Part shown: positions 26,864 through 35,349 of the stretch, in pieces
Position numbering within the stretch: position 1 is the stretch's first letter
How the letters are laid out: each line of letters begins with the position of its first letter
Source: UKL13-2 sp036394575
GTDB lineage: Bacteria > Pseudomonadota > Gammaproteobacteria > Burkholderiales > Usitatibacteraceae
DNA: 64,000 bases
Direction of reading: 5' to 3'
Assembly: GCA_036394575.1 (NCBI GenBank)
Contig: DASWEY010000057.1
Span: 1-64,000 of the forward strand
Notes under the pieces: model-generated
Told to the model about the DNA's origin: nothing
Database searches by the model: none
Seen by the model: the letters and a program-made list of their open reading frames with translations, nothing else
Made by a program: the position numbers and the translations under genes

Positions 26864-26883
26864 ATTGATTTTTAATGATCAAT
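26864..26883. promoter_or_regulatory. Second palindrome in the same divergent region
   Basis: Arms ATTGAT and ATCAAT separated by 8 bases within a very AT-rich stretch, about 155 bases before the TonB-receptor start. The half-sites match those of the palindrome at 26799-26815. Confidence 0.4.
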
Positions 26884-27037
26884 ATGTATGAATTTAGCTC
26901 GGCGCCCCATCACGCGCCAGGCGGACTACTTGTTCAAAGGAGAAGGATGCGGCGGCCAAAATAAGTTGTTTCCAACCAAAAAAATAATGAGAAGAACAGA
27001 GGAATCATTCCCTATATCTCAATCTGGAGGAGTTCAA

Positions 27038-29338
27038 ATGATCAGAATTCGCTATGCGTTTGCTGTTGCAAGCGTGGCAGGCGCCTTTCCTGCAATAACC
27101 CTTGCTCAAGAGTCAACTGAAGGAACTGCGGAAACCAAGACCTTGGAGCCCATAGTAATAACCGCTACACGACGTTCCCAATTCATGCAGGATGTCCCGC
27201 AAACAATTAACGTGTTTCCCGAGAAAAGAATCAAAGACATTGGCGCCCAGGATTTTTCTGGATTGGTGAACTCGTTGGCCGGTGTAGAGCTTCGTCAGCA
27301 GCAAGCTGGTCAAGGTGGGGTTGCGATCCGTGGAATATCAGAATTGAACATGGATAACCTTTTTGGTGGGACGGGGTCCGCTACCGGCATGTATCTTGAT
27401 GAGATGCCGCTGACATCAGCTGGGCGTTTTTCCGGTCTGGGTGTGTTTGATATTCAACGAGTCGAAGTCCTTAAGGGACCACAAGGTACGCTGTACGGAG
27501 AAGGGTCGCTCGCCGGCACTGTGCGTTTCATTGCCAACAAACCAAAATTCAATGCAGCGGAAATGGCCGTCGATACGACCTATTCCAAAACAGAAGGCGG
27601 TGGAAATAACCATGCCATTAATTTGATGGTAAACATTCCGCTCTCCGACAATGTGGCGGCATTGCGTATGGTTGGCTACGAGAAAAAAGACAGCGGCTAC
27701 CTCGATGCACGCATCACTGACGGCACAACCGTCTTTAATACAATCAAGGACGCCAATACTCGGAAAAGCGACGGTGGGCGAATTTCGCTACGTCTGGCGC
27801 CGAGCAACGATCTTACGATTACCGCAACGGCGCTATCCAACGATTCAAAAAATGGCACCCGTGGCAGGGGGCCGGACCCGAGCGTCGGCTCTTTTTCAAT
27901 TTCTGAAAACCAAACGGATAAGCTGAATGCGTTCAACCTGACTACTGAATATGCGCTGAGCTTCGCCGACTTGGTTGCCAATGCCTCACACACTGATCGG
28001 AAAATTCAAGCCGACACGGACCAAGGGCAGACCATTGCCACGATCAATGGAGCGTTGAGCCAACTAAGCCCGCTGGCCAACTCTGTATTGCATGTGCCAT
28101 GGGTGAGTCATGCGACCGGGGTACATAGCCTGCATAACATGAACGCGAAGGTCGATACGATGGAACTTCGCCTGGTTTCCAACGATCAGGGGTCTCTAAA
28201 ATGGACCGCGGGCGGATTCTATAAGAAGACGGGCACCGTCTACACCACGGACGCAAATTCAATCCCGGCAGTACCAGATGCAAGCTGGGCGGCTGTGACC
28301 GGAGCGATCACACATGGCGCGGTGTCAATTGGGGATCCCCAAAAATTGAACTCTACCGCATCGACTAAACAAACCGCGCTGTTCGGCGAAGTCTCCAATG
28401 ATTTCACAAAACAATTTCAACTTCTGCTTGGCGGTCGCTTTTTCAGGGAGACAAGAAATTCCCTCGCTACGTGGAGCAGCGCATTTGGATTCCTGGGCGG
28501 TGGATTGCCCCCAGGTTCATCGGCAACACAGGCAACCTCTACACTTTTCAATCCCAAGGTTACGGCCAGCTACAAGTTCACTCCTGACGTAATGGGATAC
28601 GGCACTTTCAGCCAAGGCTTCCGCAGCGGCGGTCAGAACGATTATCTCCCTTTTACACCAGGGGCCTCACCCGATTTCAAACCAGAGAAATTATTGAACC
28701 ATGAGCTAGGCTTGAAGGCAACGTTACTCAATAACACGCTGTTGTTCGACGTGTCGGTCTACTACATGAAGTGGAAAGACTTGCAGCAAGTGGTGGCGCA
28801 GGGAATTGGCGGCATTGGAAAAGCGATAGGCAATGTTGGCGATGCGCACAGTACCGGACTTGATCTGGATACGAAATGGCTACTTAGCAAGAATCTCGAA
28901 ATTAACTTCGCCGCGTCTTTCCTGAGTGCCAAGCTTGATAACGACGTTGTATTGCCGCCTAGTGCCGGTAACGATACCGTACCCAAGGGGACGCGTATTC
29001 CGGGCACAACTAGGCAGTCGTTCAGTTTGGGGCCCACCTACCGATATCCGGTATTCGGCGATATGACTGGATTCTTGGGAGGCCGCATCACCAAGCGAGG
29101 CGACTTCACTTCTGATCTCGTGCATTACCAGCAAGTTGCGGCGGGAAGCACCACGATTGATTTCAAGCTCGGGATCGAGTCGAAAAAATGGCAAGTTTAC
29201 GGATTCGTCGACAACGCCACCAACAAGAATGTGGCGCTGCGAGAAGACTACGACGGACCCGACATATATACGGGGCAGCGTAGCCTCTTCTGGGCACGCC
29301 CACGCACAATCGGAGCCAATTTCCGTATGACCTTTTAA
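27038..29338 (+). CDS. TonB-dependent outer-membrane receptor
   Basis: A 766-residue active-uptake receptor. The start at 27038 is set by GGAGGAG seven bases upstream and gives a signal peptide ending PAITLAQ. A TonB-box-like segment (LEPIVITATRR) precedes the plug domain (VPQTINVFPEKRIKDIGAQD, GVAIRGI, VEVLKGPQGTLYGEGSLAGT). The barrel follows and ends with Phe (GANFRMTF). It resembles the carbohydrate/aromatic-type receptors of proteobacteria more than classic siderophore receptors, but substrate cannot be assigned. Less GC-rich than the core genes. Confidence 0.93.
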   Translation: MIRIRYAFAVASVAGAFPAITLAQESTEGTAETKTLEPIVITATRRSQFMQDVPQTINVFPEKRIKDIGAQDFSGLVNSLAGVELRQQQAGQGGVAIRGISELNMDNLFGGTGSATGMYLDEMPLTSAGRFSGLGVFDIQRVEVLKGPQGTLYGEGSLAGTVRFIANKPKFNAAEMAVDTTYSKTEGGGNNHAINLMVNIPLSDNVAALRMVGYEKKDSGYLDARITDGTTVFNTIKDANTRKSDGGRISLRLAPSNDLTITATALSNDSKNGTRGRGPDPSVGSFSISENQTDKLNAFNLTTEYALSFADLVANASHTDRKIQADTDQGQTIATINGALSQLSPLANSVLHVPWVSHATGVHSLHNMNAKVDTMELRLVSNDQGSLKWTAGGFYKKTGTVYTTDANSIPAVPDASWAAVTGAITHGAVSIGDPQKLNSTASTKQTALFGEVSNDFTKQFQLLLGGRFFRETRNSLATWSSAFGFLGGGLPPGSSATQATSTLFNPKVTASYKFTPDVMGYGTFSQGFRSGGQNDYLPFTPGASPDFKPEKLLNHELGLKATLLNNTLLFDVSVYYMKWKDLQQVVAQGIGGIGKAIGNVGDAHSTGLDLDTKWLLSKNLEINFAASFLSAKLDNDVVLPPSAGNDTVPKGTRIPGTTRQSFSLGPTYRYPVFGDMTGFLGGRITKRGDFTSDLVHYQQVAAGSTTIDFKLGIESKKWQVYGFVDNATNKNVALREDYDGPDIYTGQRSLFWARPRTIGANFRMTF

Positions 29339-29345
29339 ATAACGA

Positions 29346-29383
29346 CTCCGTGCGCATAAACGAGCGACCGATCGCGCACGGAG
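29346..29383 (+). terminator. Hairpin after the TonB receptor gene
   Basis: Perfect 10-base arms CTCCGTGCGC and GCGCACGGAG with an 18-base loop, seven bases past the stop codon. There is no clear T-run, so it may be a terminator needing a factor or an mRNA-stabilising structure. Confidence 0.55.
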
Positions 29384-29515
29384 ACCAGCAGCTTCTTTGT
29401 CGAATACCGCAGAGGGTGCTCTTCATCAATTAGGCGCTGAGGAATTGAAGCGCTAATGTCTCGCCGGGTTGGATATTTTTTCAGTGTTCTACCGGGCTAC
29501 TTTTGAGGATCAATA

Positions 29516-29644
29516 ATGATTTTTCGATACAACAGTCAGAGGAATGCTCCGCCGTTGAGCCTGGAAAGCCGGTCTTGCTTATTCAATGAACTAGTGTCTT
29601 TTGTACAAGTCTTTTCTATGGACTCATCGCGTAAAGAGAAATGA
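29516..29644 (+). CDS. Small ORF of 42 residues coupled to cytochrome b561
   Basis: An ATG at 29516 is preceded by GAGGAT at a good distance and opens a 42-codon frame whose stop overlaps the cytochrome b561 start in ATGA. The product begins MIFRYNSQRNAPPLSLESRS and is polar, without a membrane helix, a signal peptide or a family I recognise. It could be a real small protein or a leader ORF coupling translation to the cytochrome gene. Confidence 0.4.
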   Translation: MIFRYNSQRNAPPLSLESRSCLFNELVSFVQVFSMDSSRKEK

Positions 29645-30210
29645 ATGACTTCTCGAACAGGCGTTACGGAGCTATCGCCAAAGCCTTTCATTGGACTACG
29701 GCAACCCTTGTCCTGATTGCGTTTTGGTACGGGCCCGGGGGGCCCGAACTGCGGGTGTATTCACCTGCCCTCGATGGGGACCGCAGGCTGCACGAAACGT
29801 TGGGATTGTGCATTTTCGCGCTCGCTATAACGCGCATATTGTGGCGAACGGTGGATACGCGGCCAGACCCGCCCGAGGTAACGCGCTGGATGGACTTGGT
29901 GGCGAAGTACATGCAAGGGGCGCTCTATCTGCTCCTCTTGGCACTACCGCTCACGGCTATCACCGGCGCATGGCTCGAAGGTCACCCCTTGACGCTTCTC
30001 GCAGGTGCAAATATCCCACCGCTCCTCGGGATATCACACCATATAGGTGCCGCCGTCGCACGAATTCACACTTGGCTTGGCGATTCAATCCTCTGGCTCG
30101 CGGGATTTCACGCAATCGCTGCGCTCTATCACCATATTTTTCTCAAGGACCATGTGCTCACCTCCATGCTTCCACGTTGGATCCCTTTGCAAAGACCGAA
30201 AGATCGTTGA
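29641..30210 (+). CDS. Cytochrome b561 family di-heme membrane protein
   Basis: A 189-residue inner-membrane protein with four predicted helices. It starts RYGAIAKAFHWTTATLVLIA, the family signature with the first heme His. Further histidines are in RRLHETLGLCIFAL, ISHHIGAAVARIHTWLG and FHAIAALYHHIFLKDH. Such proteins pass electrons from the quinol pool to periplasmic partners. The next gene encodes a periplasmic beta-propeller protein and the preceding large gene a TonB receptor, suggesting a joint outer-envelope task. Confidence 0.9.
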   Translation: MNDFSNRRYGAIAKAFHWTTATLVLIAFWYGPGGPELRVYSPALDGDRRLHETLGLCIFALAITRILWRTVDTRPDPPEVTRWMDLVAKYMQGALYLLLLALPLTAITGAWLEGHPLTLLAGANIPPLLGISHHIGAAVARIHTWLGDSILWLAGFHAIAALYHHIFLKDHVLTSMLPRWIPLQRPKDR

Positions 30211-30313
30211 AGGGCGATTATTGCCTAGCAAGTACCCGGCCGAGGCTGGCCGGATCAAGTCGTTTAACAACCGCATCCAACCGATTTTCATCAACGTTAA
30301 AGGAAATCTCCCT

Positions 30314-31351
30314 ATGAAAAGATTTATTGCTGCAATCACTATCGCCTGCGCCGCTATTCACGCTCATGCCCAGACCTTCTATCACCTCGAGTCGTCGGTA
30401 ACCTTGAAAAGCGCTGTGCCCGAGTGGGACTACGTGACGCTGGACGCCTCCCGCGGCTATCTTTTCATCGGACGGCGTGGCGAGGGCGCGGTCGTGTACG
30501 ACGTGAACAAGAAAGTGGTCGTGCGCACGATCGACAATACTGATCACGCCAATGCCATCGCATTAGTGCCGGAATTCGACCGTGGCTACACCACCAACAG
30601 TGACGGCACGACAACCGTCTTTGTGCTGTCGACTCTGAAGCCGATCGAGCGGGTCAAGTTCGGCAAGGACGCCGACTCCGGCTTTTATGAGCCGGTGACC
30701 AAGCAGCTTGCATTTACCATGGGCGACGCCAAGGCCATCGCCTTTGTCGACGCCAGGAGCGGCAAGCTTCTCGATACCATGAAGATTGATAGCGAGAAGC
30801 CTGACGGGGCTGTCGCCGACGGAGAGGGCAACCTCCTGATGGCCCTTCGTGATCACAATACCGTGGTGAAGATAGATGTTGCTGCACGCAAGGTCTCGGC
30901 CGAATGGAGCACTGCAGGATGCGAGGATCCAACCAGCATTGCCTACGACCGCACGAACAAGCGCATCTTTGTCGGTTGCCGCGGCAGGAAGCCTGTGCTT
31001 GCAGTCCTCGACGCCATTTCCGGAAAGGTGATTACGACTATGGCGATCGGGCAAGGAAACGACGGCGTGATCTACGATGCGGCGACAAAAAAAATCTACA
31101 CCTCGAACGGCTTCGACGCCAATCTGGTCATTTACGATCAACTGACTCCTGACAGCTACCAATTCGCAGGAGCAACAACAACGCGCCCCGTCGCGCGCAC
31201 CATGGCCTTCGATGAGACAACAAAAAGAATTTACTTGGTGACAGCCGAGGGCATGGTTGATCCGAAAAAGCCGATTTACAAGGTGGCGCCCTTCTATCCA
31301 AATCGGTATTTTCCGGACACCTTCACGGTGCTGACATATGCGCCGCAATAA
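30314..31351 (+). CDS. Periplasmic YVTN-type beta-propeller protein (YncE-like)
   Basis: A 345-residue exported protein. The signal peptide MKRFIAAITIACAAIHAHAQ is cut near AHA-Q. The mature part has repeated blades of the form DAxxGKLLDTM, NKRIFVGCRGRKPVLAVLDA and KKIYTSNGFDANLVIYD, typical of YncE/YVTN propellers. An AAAGGAAAT site lies upstream of the ATG. In E. coli, YncE is iron-regulated, but no ligand can be inferred here. The neighbours are cytochrome b561 upstream and the AtuA-like operon downstream. Confidence 0.85.
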   Translation: MKRFIAAITIACAAIHAHAQTFYHLESSVTLKSAVPEWDYVTLDASRGYLFIGRRGEGAVVYDVNKKVVVRTIDNTDHANAIALVPEFDRGYTTNSDGTTTVFVLSTLKPIERVKFGKDADSGFYEPVTKQLAFTMGDAKAIAFVDARSGKLLDTMKIDSEKPDGAVADGEGNLLMALRDHNTVVKIDVAARKVSAEWSTAGCEDPTSIAYDRTNKRIFVGCRGRKPVLAVLDAISGKVITTMAIGQGNDGVIYDAATKKIYTSNGFDANLVIYDQLTPDSYQFAGATTTRPVARTMAFDETTKRIYLVTAEGMVDPKKPIYKVAPFYPNRYFPDTFTVLTYAPQ

Positions 31352-31624
31352 CCATCATTCTGGTCTTGCTTTTCGAGATTGGAGATTTGCCCAATGGTCT
31401 TTGTCAGGCTCACCACCGGCTTGGCTGGCCGCTACCGAGAGAGAATTCTTGAGTCGTATTCCGTGCCAGCTTGGCCCGTCCGGTCCGAGCGTCTCCGAAC
31501 TCAAGAGAGCCGCTTTCTCATGGGCATCACGCGCTCCGGCAGGAATCCTGCGAAACGGATGAGCGGGCATACGTGAATAAGCGCACTTAAATTATGTGGC
31601 ATAGCGATAGACAGGATTTGGAAA

Positions 31625-32998
31625 ATGGAAGTTAGAGTCATGGCGGGAAACGGCTGCTTGGGAACAGGTTTCAAAGTGGAATCCCTGAAACGTGGCATCA
31701 AGATGAAGCCTCATGTGATCGCTTGCGATGCGGGTTCGACGGACTCAGGACCAGCGGCCTTGGGTAGTGGCAAACCAAAGCTCTCACGGGAGGCATGCAA
31801 GCGGGATTTGAGATTACTGCTCCAAGCTCGAGACGTACTGAAAGTGCCACTGATCATTGGATCATGTGGCACTAGTGGGCGCGATATTGGTGTGGACTGG
31901 ATGACCGATATAGCCCGCGAGGTCGCCGCCGAAGAGGGGCTGCAATTCCGTGTTGCCACGATCAAATCGGAACAAGACCCGGATTATCTCCGCCGACGTT
32001 CGGCGGAAGGACGCATTCGGGCATTGAGTCCGGCACCTGTTGTTGACGATGACGTATGGGACAAGAGCCATGTGGTCGGAATGATGGGAATCGAACCCAT
32101 TGAATCCGCATTAAACGAAGGGGCCGAAGTCATTCTGGCAGGTCGCGCGAGCGATTCAGCACTTTTTGCGGCATGGCCAGTCATGCATGGCGCCGATGCA
32201 GGCCTTGCTTGGCACGCTGCCAAGACTCTCGAATGCGGCGCAGCTTGCGCGGTTGTCCCAGCGGCTGATGGGATGATTGCCACAATACGTGGAGACCACT
32301 TTGACATTGAGGCTTTGGATGTTCACGCCAGGTGCACACCTCGCGGAATCGCAGCGCATACCCTTTACGAGAACGCAAGTCCGTATCTGCTCACTGAGCC
32401 GTCTGGCGTTATTGATACAGAAGGCGCTCGTTATGAGGCAATAGATTGGCGCTCGGTACGCGTCCGCGGGTCCCGCTTTCTCACAGCAAGGGAATACACG
32501 GTAAAGCTAGAAGGCGCACAACTTATAGGCTATCAGACCATCGTAATTGGCGGGATTCGCGATCCCCACATCATTAAGGGCCTGGATAGCCTGCTTCCAA
32601 GGGCGAAAGCGTACTTTGACGTGCGAATAGCCGATCTCTTTCCCACTGAATTAAGGCAAGAGGACTATCAAATTCATTATCGCCTGTATGGCCGTGATGG
32701 AGTGCTCGGTGCAATCGAACCAATGAGGCAATGTCAGCCGCATGAGGTTGGCATCCTAATCACGATTACTGCGCCCAGTCAGGCCTATGCAACAAAGATT
32801 GCCAGTATGGTCGCGCATATCAGCGCTCACCTGCCGGTGCCGGAGTACGAGGGCATTATCAGCAGCATTGCATACCCTTTTTCACCGCCGGAAATCGAAC
32901 GCGGAGCCGCGTACCGATTCAGCTTGAATCATGTGGTCCTCCCGGACAGCCCGCACGAAATGTTCCGCACCGAGTTCATGGAAATGAGGCCAAAATGA
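31625..32998 (+). CDS. AtuA-like acyclic terpene utilization family protein (DUF1446)
   Basis: A 457-residue cytoplasmic protein with the AtuA/DUF1446 pattern: an N-terminal GNGCLGTGF, the DVIACDAGSTDSGP-like segment (seen as HVIACDAGSTDSGPAALG), GSCGTSGRDIGVDWM and ILAGRASDSALFAA. AtuA is known from citronellol/geraniol catabolism in Pseudomonas, but the reaction of this broad family is unsettled. The following gene overlaps by four bases and encodes the DUF4387 partner usually found with this family. Start at 31625 is preferred because the preceding segment MEVRVMAGNG fits the family. Confidence 0.85.
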   Translation: MEVRVMAGNGCLGTGFKVESLKRGIKMKPHVIACDAGSTDSGPAALGSGKPKLSREACKRDLRLLLQARDVLKVPLIIGSCGTSGRDIGVDWMTDIAREVAAEEGLQFRVATIKSEQDPDYLRRRSAEGRIRALSPAPVVDDDVWDKSHVVGMMGIEPIESALNEGAEVILAGRASDSALFAAWPVMHGADAGLAWHAAKTLECGAACAVVPAADGMIATIRGDHFDIEALDVHARCTPRGIAAHTLYENASPYLLTEPSGVIDTEGARYEAIDWRSVRVRGSRFLTAREYTVKLEGAQLIGYQTIVIGGIRDPHIIKGLDSLLPRAKAYFDVRIADLFPTELRQEDYQIHYRLYGRDGVLGAIEPMRQCQPHEVGILITITAPSQAYATKIASMVAHISAHLPVPEYEGIISSIAYPFSPPEIERGAAYRFSLNHVVLPDSPHEMFRTEFMEMRPK

Positions 32999-33318
32999 AA
33001 ACGCTTTTTGAGCTTTGCAGCTTGATTCGATCGAAGAATGCTGGACCATTTGTTTTAACTTTCGACTTCATGCTCTCTAGTCAAGAGAACTATGCTTACG
33101 TGAAGCGAGCCCAACCGCTTCATGCGAAGCTGGTATCCAAACTTTACGACGTCCCCCCGGAAAAAATTACAGTCGTGTATCACGACAGTGCGATGGCGAT
33201 CAAAGTGTCGATGCCTCGCCCTGTTTTTCAATGCGATCCTGGAGACAACGACTGTTATGGTGGGCAGCAATATGTGCCGTTACTCGATCTACCTGTCGAC
33301 GCAGGTCCACCCACATGA
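32995..33318 (+). CDS. DUF4387 domain protein
   Basis: A 107-residue protein matching DUF4387: LCSLIRSKNAGPFVLTFDFM, VSKLYDVPPEKITVVYHDSA and MAIKVSMPRPVFQCDPGDND. It overlaps both the AtuA-like gene before it and the MFS gene after it by ATGA. DUF4387 proteins are commonly small partners of AtuA/DUF1446 proteins and may be a second subunit of the same enzyme. The activity is unknown. Confidence 0.85.
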   Translation: MKTLFELCSLIRSKNAGPFVLTFDFMLSSQENYAYVKRAQPLHAKLVSKLYDVPPEKITVVYHDSAMAIKVSMPRPVFQCDPGDNDCYGGQQYVPLLDLPVDAGPPT

Positions 33319-34715
33319 TTTCTTCAACGACTGCGGCAGGCATATCTGCACGAATTGATCGAATTCCAGCCAACCGGAAGCTTTGGACATGGGTCGCAAA
33401 GCTGTCCCTCGGGGGCTTTTTCGAGGTCTACGATTTAGCATTGACAGCGCTAATGAGTCCCCTGCTGGTCCAGGCGGGGCTATTTCGCAATGATGCAACG
33501 GGAATGTTCGGGGTGTCGGATCAGGCGACCTTTGCGTTCGCAACGATGTTTGGACTCTACGTCGGCGCGCTGGGTTTTTCAAATATCACGGATAAGTATA
33601 GTCGTCGCAGTTTGTTCGTCGGATCTATGCTTTGGTACTCCATGGCGACGGTGATGATGGGGCTGCAAGATACGGCAATTGGAATATGTTTTTGGCGCTT
33701 TATTGCCGGCGTCGGGCTTGGTGTAGAGTTGGTTGTAATTGATTGTTATCTGGCTGAGATAACGCCGAAAGCACTGCGCGGCCGCGTCTTTTCGATCAGC
33801 AAATTCTTACAACTGTGTGCAATTCCCGTATCCGGCCTATTAGCGCACTTCGTCGCTCCACATGACCTGCTAGGCGTAGCGGGGTGGCGCTGGATGGCCC
33901 TCTTTCCGGCAGTGGGTGCGCTGATCGTCCTCGCCATTCGTCGGAATATTCCTGAGTCGCCAAGGTGGCTGGCATCAAAGGGAAAGTTAGGCCAAGCGGA
34001 CAATGTCGTGCGGAACATGGAGGAGTACGTTACACGGAGAATGGGTATTTTCCTTGCTGAGCCAGCCCTTGTTCCTGAGGTGGCTCAGAAGAGCGTGAGT
34101 TATCGCGACCTATTTCGCGCCCCCTACCTTGGGCGCGTAGCGATGCTTATCGTCGCCACTTCTGCATCATCAATTGCGTATTACGGATTTGCGCAATGGA
34201 CGCCAACGTTATTAGAGAATCAGGGCGTCAGTGTTACCAAGTCGCTGCTCTACGCAGCAATGATTGGTTTCGCTTACCCATTAAGTCCACTGATTGCCGC
34301 CACGTTCGCTGACCGCGTGGAACGAAAATGGCAGATCGTAATCGGTGGCGCGATTGTCGCCGTGTCCGGTTTGCTTTTTGCCTGGCAGACCACGGCAGTC
34401 ATGTGGATCGCCATGGGTGTGTTTTTGACGTTCGGCAATGAGCTCAAGGGTACTGCCACCCATACCTATCGTGCCGAGTTGTTCCCAACTGAATTGAGAG
34501 GAAAGGCGGTTGGCTTTGTCTATTCGTTCAGTCGGCTTGCCAGCGCGGTGAGCAGCTATCTAATTGCTTTCGTTCTTCTTCAATTTGGAGTTCAGGGCGT
34601 TTTTATCACTTTGGCGCTTTTTATTGGGCTCAGCATCTTCGTTACGCTCATGTATGGACCGAGAACGCTGGGACTTGCATACGAGGAGCTGGAAAAGGGG
34701 CGCGCTCGCAATTGA
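33315..34715 (+). CDS. MFS transporter (sugar/organic-acid:proton symporter type)
   Basis: A 466-residue inner-membrane protein with twelve predicted helices. It carries MFS signatures: a DKYSRRSLFVGSM loop after helix 2, the helix 4 region FWRFIAGVGLGVELVV, PESPRWLASKG in the central loop and DRVERKWQIVIGG in the second half. The ATG at 33315 overlaps the DUF4387 stop, so transport and the AtuA-like enzyme are translationally coupled; it presumably imports their substrate. Upstream in-frame ATGs overlap the previous gene further and are not used. Confidence 0.9.
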   Translation: MISSTTAAGISARIDRIPANRKLWTWVAKLSLGGFFEVYDLALTALMSPLLVQAGLFRNDATGMFGVSDQATFAFATMFGLYVGALGFSNITDKYSRRSLFVGSMLWYSMATVMMGLQDTAIGICFWRFIAGVGLGVELVVIDCYLAEITPKALRGRVFSISKFLQLCAIPVSGLLAHFVAPHDLLGVAGWRWMALFPAVGALIVLAIRRNIPESPRWLASKGKLGQADNVVRNMEEYVTRRMGIFLAEPALVPEVAQKSVSYRDLFRAPYLGRVAMLIVATSASSIAYYGFAQWTPTLLENQGVSVTKSLLYAAMIGFAYPLSPLIAATFADRVERKWQIVIGGAIVAVSGLLFAWQTTAVMWIAMGVFLTFGNELKGTATHTYRAELFPTELRGKAVGFVYSFSRLASAVSSYLIAFVLLQFGVQGVFITLALFIGLSIFVTLMYGPRTLGLAYEELEKGRARN

Positions 34716-34858
34716 AATGAACAAGCCTGAAAACCGGAAAGAATTTGTCGCCTAGAGTTTACTCATTGGGATCGATCAATGATTTCCCGCGATCGTGCGA
34801 TGTCGTAGCGTATCTATCTTGGCCGAGGAGTAACGCGAGGCGCCGGCACGGCAACTCA

Positions 34859-34983
34859 GCCCATTGTGAACGCAGTGGCCAGGATGATGGCCGATAATCT
34901 GCGAAGCAAAACGAGTGCAAGGTGATGCGCAGTTGCGTTCGTCAATTCTTCTGTCGACAAGTTAGCTTGAGTCGCTGCGCACC
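34859..34983 (-). pseudogene. Degenerate tandem copy of the neighbouring small exported gene
   Basis: This stretch aligns without large gaps to 35137-35253, which holds the 5-prime end of the next small gene, at roughly three quarters identity by eye. In this copy the start equivalent is TTG, and the frame reads STEELTNATAHHLALVLLRR before a stop right after the signal-peptide-like segment (FTMG). The repeat unit is about 270 bases. Confidence 0.6.
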
Positions 34984-35238
34984 AGTTTCGGTACGAGCAA
35001 GTTTTGAACGCCCGCTACCCCAATATGGGTACCACGATACTGTTACAACGTTGATTAGGCCGTGCTTGTCAACTTGTATCCAATCCACACCATCAATTTC
35101 TAGCTCGTCGGCCGTGACATCCAACTCGACCGCGCTGCCCATTGTGAATGCAATGGCCAGCATGATGGTTAATAACCAATGAAGCACAACGAGTGCAAGA
35201 TGACGCGCAGCGGGCTTCATCATTTCTTCAGTCAACAT
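34942..35238 (-). CDS. Hypothetical exported protein, SnoaL-like fragment
   Basis: A 98-residue frame with a signal-peptide-like start (RHLALVVLHWLLTIMLAIAF) and a mature segment VTADELEIDGVDWIQVDKHG followed by LINVVTVSWYPYWG. This resembles the final strands of SnoaL/NTF2-type proteins. Its last ten codons run into the degenerate tandem copy at 34859-34983, so the present C terminus is probably not original. MMKPAARH at 35223 or 35220 is an alternative start. Whether it is expressed is doubtful. Confidence 0.35.
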   Translation of the reverse strand: MLTEEMMKPAARHLALVVLHWLLTIMLAIAFTMGSAVELDVTADELEIDGVDWIQVDKHGLINVVTVSWYPYWGSGRSKLARTETGAQRLKLTCRQKN

Positions 35239-35349
35239 GTTAGTTTGAGAGAAACCGATGGTCAGTCAGTCATACGATATGGCTGCGAGCGCAGATTCGA
35301 AGTGGAGGAAATGCCCATGAAGGCGCTTTGCGAAGAGGCGACGAAATGG

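Noticed and set aside
31338..31576. Short plus-strand frames in the gap before the AtuA-like gene
   Set aside because: No ribosome binding sites, no recognisable motifs, and overlap with the propeller gene end.
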